This document shows positions 56,243-64,000 of a stretch of 64,000 nucleotides of DNA, piece after piece (position 1 is the first letter of the stretch; every line of letters begins with the position of its first letter). Source of the DNA: Luteimonas abyssi (GTDB lineage: Bacteria > Pseudomonadota > Gammaproteobacteria > Xanthomonadales > Xanthomonadaceae); contig NZ_KQ759763.1 of NCBI RefSeq assembly GCF_001482195.1, forward strand, positions 1,771,321 through 1,835,320, given 5' to 3'. The translations under genes were made by a program, and so were the position numbers. The notes below the pieces were generated by a model. That model did no database searches and was not told the origin of the DNA. It was given only the letters and a program-made list of their open reading frames with translations.

Positions 56243-56312
56243 CCCGCTGCCCCGGACCGTCGCGGACGGATCGCGCCGCGACGGTTCGTACCGAACCCAA
56301 GGAGCACACGCC

Positions 56313-57143
56313 ATGAAACGCCTCGTCGCCCTCGCATTCGCCTGCGCCCTGCCGCTGTCGGCGCCCGTCCTGGCCCAGCAGCCGTGCGCGCATAGCCAGC
56401 CGCAGGCCCTGACGCTCGATACCGCCGGCGTCTCGCGGATCCTGTTCGACATCGGTCCCCACACCTTGCGCCTGCAGGGCGCCAGCGGCGGCGATCACCG
56501 CATCGAGGGTCGCGCCTGCGCCTCCAGCCAGAGCGATGTGGAGCGCCTGAGCGTCGCCCAGGAGCGCCGCGGCGATGTGCTTCATGTCACCCTCGCCCGC
56601 GAGGACCGGCGCGGGATCAGTCTCGGTTCGCGCTACGCCTACCTCAGCCTGGAAGGCCGCGTACCCGATGACCTGCTGATCCAGCTGAAGGTCGGCTCCG
56701 GCGACGCCCGGTTGACCGGTGCTTCGGCCGCCAGCATCGACGTCGGTTCCGGTGACGCCGAGCTGCGCGAGGTGCGTGGCCTGGTGACGGCCAAGGTCGG
56801 ATCCGGCGACATCAAGCTGCACGACATCGGCGCCCTGAACCTGCTGTCGATCGGCTCGGGCGACGTCGAGGCCAGCCGGATCGGCGGCAACGTGGACGTC
56901 GGCAGTGTGGGATCCGGCGACCTCGAGCTGAGCGGTGCCGGCGGTGACGTCGAGATCGGAAGCCTCGGCTCGGGCGACATCGACCTGGCCGATATCGCCG
57001 GCAACGTCGTCGTGGGTTCGATCGGCTCCGGCGACCTCGATGTCCGCGATGTGCGCGGCGACCTCACCGTCCGAGCCAAGGGCAGCGGCGATATCGACCA
57101 CCGCGGCATCGGCGGCACGATCGACCTCCCGCGCCGGCGCTGA
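56313..57143 (+). CDS. Exported GSGD-repeat protein (DUF4097-like)
   Basis: A 276-residue exported protein with signal peptide ending PVLAQ. Residues about 120-270 are eight tandem units each containing GSGD (starting at residues 128, 145, 163, 181, 200, 219, 238 and 257), period 17-19, with conserved hydrophobic positions (VGSGDAEL, IGSGDVEA, LGSGDIDL). This is the pattern of a right-handed parallel beta-helix or solenoid. It lies directly after the ABC permease, so an envelope role is likely, but the function is unknown. Confidence 0.85.
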   Translation: MKRLVALAFACALPLSAPVLAQQPCAHSQPQALTLDTAGVSRILFDIGPHTLRLQGASGGDHRIEGRACASSQSDVERLSVAQERRGDVLHVTLAREDRRGISLGSRYAYLSLEGRVPDDLLIQLKVGSGDARLTGASAASIDVGSGDAELREVRGLVTAKVGSGDIKLHDIGALNLLSIGSGDVEASRIGGNVDVGSVGSGDLELSGAGGDVEIGSLGSGDIDLADIAGNVVVGSIGSGDLDVRDVRGDLTVRAKGSGDIDHRGIGGTIDLPRRR

Positions 57144-57159
57144 CGCCTTGGAGAACACC

Positions 57160-57927
57160 ATGACCATATCCCGACAGCCTTCTTCCATGCGCGCCCGGGG
57201 CGCCGCCAGCGTCGTCCTGATGCTGACCGCCGCCTTCGCCCTGTCCGCCTGCGCTCGTGACGAGCCACCGCCCACATCCGACGCCCCCGGGGCGCCCACC
57301 GCCGCTGCGCCGGATGCCCAGGTGGGGCTCGTCGAGCGGACCACGCGGCAGGCGATCGAACGGGCCCGGGAAAAGATCGCCAGCGGAAACATCAGTGTCG
57401 GCGGCGGCGGATCGTCCGGCAGCGCCGTGATCTTGCAGGGTTCGCGCACCCAGCACGGCGACCTGCCAAGGGCCGAGATCAGTCCGGAGGGCGACTTCAT
57501 CATCGACGGACGAACGCAATCGGTCGACGCCGGACAGCGTCGGCTGCTGCTCGCGCACCGCGCCAACATCGTCGCGGTCGCCGATGCCGGCATGGAAATC
57601 GGCATCCAGGGCGCGCAGCTCGGGTTGGGCGCCGCCCGCGAGGCACTGGGCGCAATCCTCGGCGGACAGACCGGCGACCTCGAGGCGCGCCTGCGCGCCG
57701 AGAGCGATCGGTTGGAGATCGATGCGAAGCGCATCTGCGACCGCATGCCGGCCCTGCTCGAATCCCAGCAGGCGCTGGCCGAGGCCCTGCCCGCATTCGA
57801 ACCCTATGCACAAATGACCGCCGCGGACATCGACGAATGCCGCCGCGGCAGCGACAGCGACAGCGACGGCGCCTCCGACGCGTCCGCCGCGGCGCGCACC
57901 GCTCCGGCATCCGTCCACGCCGTCTGA
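57160..57927 (+). CDS. Lipoprotein resembling the DUF2884/YggN family
   Basis: A 255-residue lipoprotein (lipobox FALSACA). After a Pro/Ala/Asp-rich linker comes the family segment EISPEGDFIIDGRTQSVDAGQRRLLLAHRANIVAVADAGMEIG, then helices with three or four conserved cysteines (RICDRMP, IDECRRG) and an Asp/Ser tail. YggN-type proteins are of unknown function. It follows the GSGD-repeat gene by 16 bp and is the last gene of the operon. Confidence 0.75.
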   Translation: MTISRQPSSMRARGAASVVLMLTAAFALSACARDEPPPTSDAPGAPTAAAPDAQVGLVERTTRQAIERAREKIASGNISVGGGGSSGSAVILQGSRTQHGDLPRAEISPEGDFIIDGRTQSVDAGQRRLLLAHRANIVAVADAGMEIGIQGAQLGLGAAREALGAILGGQTGDLEARLRAESDRLEIDAKRICDRMPALLESQQALAEALPAFEPYAQMTAADIDECRRGSDSDSDGASDASAAARTAPASVHAV

Positions 57928-57936
57928 GACGCCACG

Positions 57937-57964
57937 CGTCGCCCGTACGGACGAGCGGGCGACG
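57937..57964. terminator. Hairpin between the ytrA operon and fumC
   Basis: CGTCGCCCG (57937-57945) pairs with CGGGCGACG (57956-57964), a 9-bp perfect stem with a 10-nt loop between convergent genes. There is no T run. Confidence 0.45.
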
Positions 57965-58021
57965 ACGCACTTGCGAATGCCTCCGGTCCCGCCGCGGGGC
58001 GGCCGACCGGAGACATCAACA

Positions 58022-60971
<2,950 letters not shown>

Positions 60972-60976
60972 TCCGC

Positions 60977-62182
60977 GTGTCGGACGATACCTCGACGGCA
61001 ACGGCCTCACGCCTTCCGGAACGTCACGAACACGGCCGCGGCATCGACTGGCGGGCAGCGCTCAAGGCCGCGCTGCTCGCGTTCGCCGTATCACGCCTGC
61101 TGGTTCTGCTCAGTGCGGGCCTGGCGGTGGCGGTGGCCCAGCAGTGGAGCGGCAACGACGGTCACGAGACACTGCGCCTGTTCGACGCTGCGTCGCGGGC
61201 ATCGCTCGAGCAACGGACGCTGGCGAACGACGCGTCCTGGTATCTCAGCATCATCCAGTCCGGTTACGAAGCGCGCCCATTCGACGCCTCACAGCAAGCC
61301 AACTGGGCGTTCTTTCCGCTGCACCCGATGCTCTGGGGCAGCCTGGTGCACCTGGGGGTCGCCCCGGCCCTGGGTGGCATCCTGCTGGCGCACCTGCTGT
61401 TGCTGGCGGGATTGTTCCAACTGCACCGCTGGGTCCAACTGGTCCGCGATCGTGCCTCTGCGGACCGCGCGGTGTTCTGCGTCGCCCTGTTTCCGACCGC
61501 GTACTTCTTCTCGTTGCCGTGGACCGAGTCCCTGTTCCTGCTGCTGTCGGCCAGTGCACTGCTCGCGATCGCACGCCGGCAATGGGGCCGTGCCTCGGCC
61601 TGGGGCGCGCTGCTGTCGGCCACCCGACCGACCGGCGCGCTGATGGCCGCCCTGCTGTGGTGGGAGGGCCGTGACGGCAGGCGCCTGCCGTCGCCGCGGA
61701 TCTGGCTGTTCGCCGCACTGGCCGGTACGGGCTTGCTGCTGTTCATGGGCTGGCTCTGGCTCAAGACCGGCAACCCACTGGCGTTCGCCGATATCCAGTC
61801 GGCCTGGGGTCGCGACGGGGGCAGCCTGACCAAGCACTTTCGTCGCTGGGTGGCCGATCCGCTGTTGATCGCCGACCCGTGGAACCTGCGCTGGATCAAC
61901 AACAGCGCCCTGCTGCTCGCGCTCGCTGCCGCCGTCTGGCTGTGGCGAACGGGTCAGCGCGGCCTGGCCCTGCTGACCTTCTTCACCGTGCTGGCACCCT
62001 GGTCCACCGGCACCTTGGTCAGTATGGGCCGCTACGTCCTCACCTGCCTGCCGGTGTTCCTGGCCCTGGCCTGCTGGCTGCGGCATCCCTGGCTCGCGAT
62101 GTCCTGGTTGCTGATCAGCGCATTCGCACTGTCGGTCATGAGCGCCTGGTTCGCGCTGGGCCTCAGCTTCGCTGGCGCCTGA
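60977..62182 (+). CDS. PIG-V/mannosyltransferase-like membrane protein
   Basis: A 401-residue integral membrane protein with about 8-10 TM helices. After the first TM (AVSRLLVLLSAGLAVAVAQ) comes a luminal/periplasmic loop with WYLSIIQSGYEARPF and WAFFPLHPMLW, the pattern of PIG-V-type mannosyltransferases that use lipid-phosphate sugars (GT-C fold). Start is GTG at 60977, 5 bp after purB, and no other start fits the TM layout. It was probably recruited into the purB transcript. Acceptor and sugar are unknown. Confidence 0.8.
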   Translation: MSDDTSTATASRLPERHEHGRGIDWRAALKAALLAFAVSRLLVLLSAGLAVAVAQQWSGNDGHETLRLFDAASRASLEQRTLANDASWYLSIIQSGYEARPFDASQQANWAFFPLHPMLWGSLVHLGVAPALGGILLAHLLLLAGLFQLHRWVQLVRDRASADRAVFCVALFPTAYFFSLPWTESLFLLLSASALLAIARRQWGRASAWGALLSATRPTGALMAALLWWEGRDGRRLPSPRIWLFAALAGTGLLLFMGWLWLKTGNPLAFADIQSAWGRDGGSLTKHFRRWVADPLLIADPWNLRWINNSALLLALAAAVWLWRTGQRGLALLTFFTVLAPWSTGTLVSMGRYVLTCLPVFLALACWLRHPWLAMSWLLISAFALSVMSAWFALGLSFAGA

Positions 62183-62219
62183 CCGCGCCGGCGCTCTTCC
62201 AGCACCCGGGAGCCTCCGT

Positions 62220-62660
62220 ATGCGCCTGCTGATCAATCTCGATGTGCCCGATCTCGGCGCGGCTGAAACCGCGTACGCGGCCGCCTTCGGGTTGCACCCG
62301 GCGCGCCGGTTCGGCGGCGAGGTGACCGAGATGCTCGGTGGCCCTGTCCCGTTCTATCTGCTGCACAAACCGTCGGGCAGCGTGGCGGTCGACGATGCGG
62401 CACGCCGCTACGAGCGGCACTGGATGCCGATGCATCTGGATATGGTGGTCGACGATGTCGACGCCGCCCTGGCGCGTGCCGAGGCGGTCGGCTTTCGTCG
62501 CGAGGGCGGTGTCCGTGACCAGATTTGGGGACGGATCGTCCAGATCGCCGATCCCTGGGGCCACGGCTGGTGTCTGCTGCAGTTCGTCGGCCGCGGGTAC
62601 GATGCGATCGCCGACGCTGCACCCGTCGCCCCGGAAAGCCCGGCGCCGGGCCGCGACTGA
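62220..62660 (+). CDS. VOC (glyoxalase-fold) superfamily protein
   Basis: A 146-residue VOC protein: RLLINLDVPDLGAAETAYAAAF at the start, MHLDMVVDDVDAALARAEAVGFR in the middle and RIVQIADPWGHGWCLLQF at the end, two beta-alpha-beta-beta-beta halves. Metal-ligand candidates include His in MPMHLD. The substrate is not predictable (lyase, dioxygenase or resistance-type are all possible). GGGAG lies 8 nt upstream of the ATG. Confidence 0.85.
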   Translation: MRLLINLDVPDLGAAETAYAAAFGLHPARRFGGEVTEMLGGPVPFYLLHKPSGSVAVDDAARRYERHWMPMHLDMVVDDVDAALARAEAVGFRREGGVRDQIWGRIVQIADPWGHGWCLLQFVGRGYDAIADAAPVAPESPAPGRD

Positions 62661-62729
62661 CGCCGGATTCCCGGCCCGCCTCGGCAAGACCAGTCTCAAG
62701 CCCGGCACGGTTCGCGTACGCTATCGCGC

Positions 62730-63956
62730 ATGTCCGATCTCCCCATCGAAATCGACGGCCGCCGCGCCGCACCGCTCGGCATGCCGCCGGCCCGTTTCCT
62801 GCGCGATTACTGGCAGCGCAGGCCCTTGCTGATCCGTAATGCGTTCCCGGACTTCGTGTCGCCCATCGCGCCCGAGGACCTCGCCGGCCTGGCCTGCGAG
62901 GATGGCGTGCTGGCGCGCATCATCGAGCACGACCGCGCCAAGGATCGCTGGACGCTGCGCAACGGTCCGTTCCCCGAGGATGCCTTTCCCGGCATGCCCG
63001 ACCACGACTGGACCCTGCTGGTGCAGGACGTGGACAAGTGGGACGCCGATGTCGGCGCGCTGCTCGACGCGTTCGACTTCCTGCCACGCTGGCGACTGGA
63101 CGACATCATGGTGAGCTTCGCCGCCACCGGCGGCTCGGTCGGTGCGCACGTCGACCAGTACGACGTGTTCCTGCTGCAGGCGCACGGCCGGCGGCGCTGG
63201 CAGATCGACGCACGGCCGAACCCGCCCACCGACTTCCGCGACGATGCCGAGATCAGGCTTCTGCGCAGCTTCACGCCGACCCACGAATGGGTGCTCGAGC
63301 CCGGCGACATGCTGTATCTACCGCCCGGCGTGCCGCACCACGGCGTCGCCGAGGACCCCTGCCTTACGTTCTCGGTCGGCATGCGTGCGCCCTCTTCGGC
63401 TGAACTCATCGGCGACTGGCTCGACGACATCCTGGCCGGCGCCAGCGACGACGTGCGTTATCGCGACGCCGGTATCGCGCCGCCCAAGGACCCCTGGGAA
63501 ATCGACGCGGACGCCATGAGCCGTGTCGTCGAGGCTCTGAACGCGTTGCGCATGCACGATCCGGACCGCCTGGGCGATTGGTTCGGCCGCTTCATCACCC
63601 TGTATCGCGCCAGCGGCGAAGCCGTGTCCGACGGCCAGCCACATACGCCCGACGAGATCGCATCGGCGCTGGATGCCGGTGCCGGCCTGTATCGTCACCC
63701 GTGGAGCCGCATGGCATGGCGGCGCGCGCAGCGTGGTGCCCGCCTGTACGTGGCCGGGCACGACCTGACCCTGCCGATCCGCGATGCCCAGCGCCTGGCT
63801 CGTGCCGCCCATGTCGATGCGACGCTCTACGCCGCACTCTCGCAGGCCGGCCGCGATGCCCTTGTCGTGCTGCTCGACGCCGGGCACTACCGGCTGCTCG
63901 GCGGCGACGACATCGACGGCATGGATATCGGGACCGACGACGACGGCCTGCCGTAA
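62730..63956 (+). CDS. roxA: Ribosomal oxygenase RoxA (uL16 arginine hydroxylase)
   Basis: A 408-residue JmjC-type 2-oxoglutarate/Fe(II) oxygenase of the YcfD/RoxA family: MPPARFLRDYWQRRPLLIRN, metal ligands in VGAHVDQYDVFLLQ (His-x-Asp) and LPPGVPHHGVAED (distal His), plus the DLPPGVPH-like cupin end and a winged-helix C-terminus. It hydroxylates an arginine in ribosomal protein uL16. TACGCT ends 7 nt before the ATG with no Shine-Dalgarno. Its stop overlaps the start of the next gene (TAATG). Confidence 0.92.
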   Translation: MSDLPIEIDGRRAAPLGMPPARFLRDYWQRRPLLIRNAFPDFVSPIAPEDLAGLACEDGVLARIIEHDRAKDRWTLRNGPFPEDAFPGMPDHDWTLLVQDVDKWDADVGALLDAFDFLPRWRLDDIMVSFAATGGSVGAHVDQYDVFLLQAHGRRRWQIDARPNPPTDFRDDAEIRLLRSFTPTHEWVLEPGDMLYLPPGVPHHGVAEDPCLTFSVGMRAPSSAELIGDWLDDILAGASDDVRYRDAGIAPPKDPWEIDADAMSRVVEALNALRMHDPDRLGDWFGRFITLYRASGEAVSDGQPHTPDEIASALDAGAGLYRHPWSRMAWRRAQRGARLYVAGHDLTLPIRDAQRLARAAHVDATLYAALSQAGRDALVVLLDAGHYRLLGGDDIDGMDIGTDDDGLP

Positions 63957-64000
63957 TGCCGAAAGAGACGCCCGCACCGCCGTTCCGCGTCGCCATCGCC
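63956..64000 (+). CDS. First codons of a downstream gene
   Basis: ATG at 63956 overlaps the roxA stop (TAATG) and reads MPKETPAPPFRVAIA to the window end. Fifteen codons cannot identify it. In related genomes a GNAT-type acetyltransferase gene often follows roxA, which is only a guess here. Confidence 0.5.
   Translation, partial: MPKETPAPPFRVAIA

Overview
The window is GC-rich chromosomal DNA, and almost all of it is packed, conserved genes. Gene content and order point to a gammaproteobacterium of the Xanthomonadaceae/Lysobacteraceae (Lysobacter or Luteimonas-like). The main pointers are the hrcA-grpE pair, fur divergent from bamE (omlA), a methionine synthase split into two genes behind an ArsR-methyltransferase fusion, a YtrA-type GntR operon with a GGTG-N16-CACC operator, and a kynurenine-pathway operon. 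No phage, transposon, plasmid gene, CRISPR array, tRNA or rRNA was found. The only structural RNA gene is tmRNA.

Layout. 1-5.8 kb: heat-shock and repair genes (grpE fragment, hrcA, recN), then fur/bamE, rnfH-ratA and smpB. 5.9-8.6 kb: a CHASE-PAS histidine kinase and ssrA (tmRNA), with its partner gene smpB nearby. 9-19 kb: an SDR, an OmpA-like lipoprotein, photolyase, alr, dnaB, the rplI-rpsR-rpsF operon, a HAF-repeat exported protein and an A-type Fe-S carrier. 19-24 kb: asnS, small hypothetical genes, a PaiB-like protein, an atypical SDR and a Nei-like glycosylase. 24-32.6 kb: a kynurenine operon (aminomuconate-semialdehyde dehydrogenase, carbonic anhydrase, aminomuconate deaminase, 3-hydroxyanthranilate dioxygenase, ACMS decarboxylase, kynureninase, kynurenine monooxygenase) that runs into sbcB. 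32.7-42 kb: DUF2461, DUF2939, a 5'-nucleotidase, NAD kinase, a giant NAD-glutamate dehydrogenase and an acyl-CoA dehydrogenase. 42-47 kb: the ArsR-methyltransferase/metH operon. 47-53.4 kb: an amidohydrolase lipoprotein, an alpha/beta hydrolase, DUF2058, SlyX, two FKBP isomerases and a glutathione peroxidase. 53.5-58 kb: the ytrA ABC-transporter operon. 58-64 kb: fumC, purB, a PIG-V-like glycosyltransferase, a VOC protein, roxA and the first codons of another gene.

How the parts work together. The kynurenine operon encodes the steps from kynurenine to anthranilate-type products and on through 3-hydroxyanthranilate to the 2-aminomuconate level. ACMS decarboxylase diverts carbon away from quinolinate/NAD, and a carbonic anhydrase gene sits inside the set. 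The ArsR-methyltransferase gene overlaps the first metH gene and has a symmetric TATC/GATA operator immediately upstream of its start codon. The ytrA operon has the regulator, ATPase and permease coupled by stop/start overlaps and is preceded by a promoter that contains its likely operator.

The window looks largely like housekeeping and catabolic chromosome. The signals most worth checking are a recurring arrangement of -10-like boxes 5-8 nt before start codons that lack a Shine-Dalgarno sequence (possible leaderless mRNAs), the two cis-regulatory dyads, the composite palindromic repeats at 3.4 and 47.3 kb, the duplicated N-domain FKBP, the GSGD-repeat protein and the carbonic anhydrase inside the tryptophan-catabolic operon.
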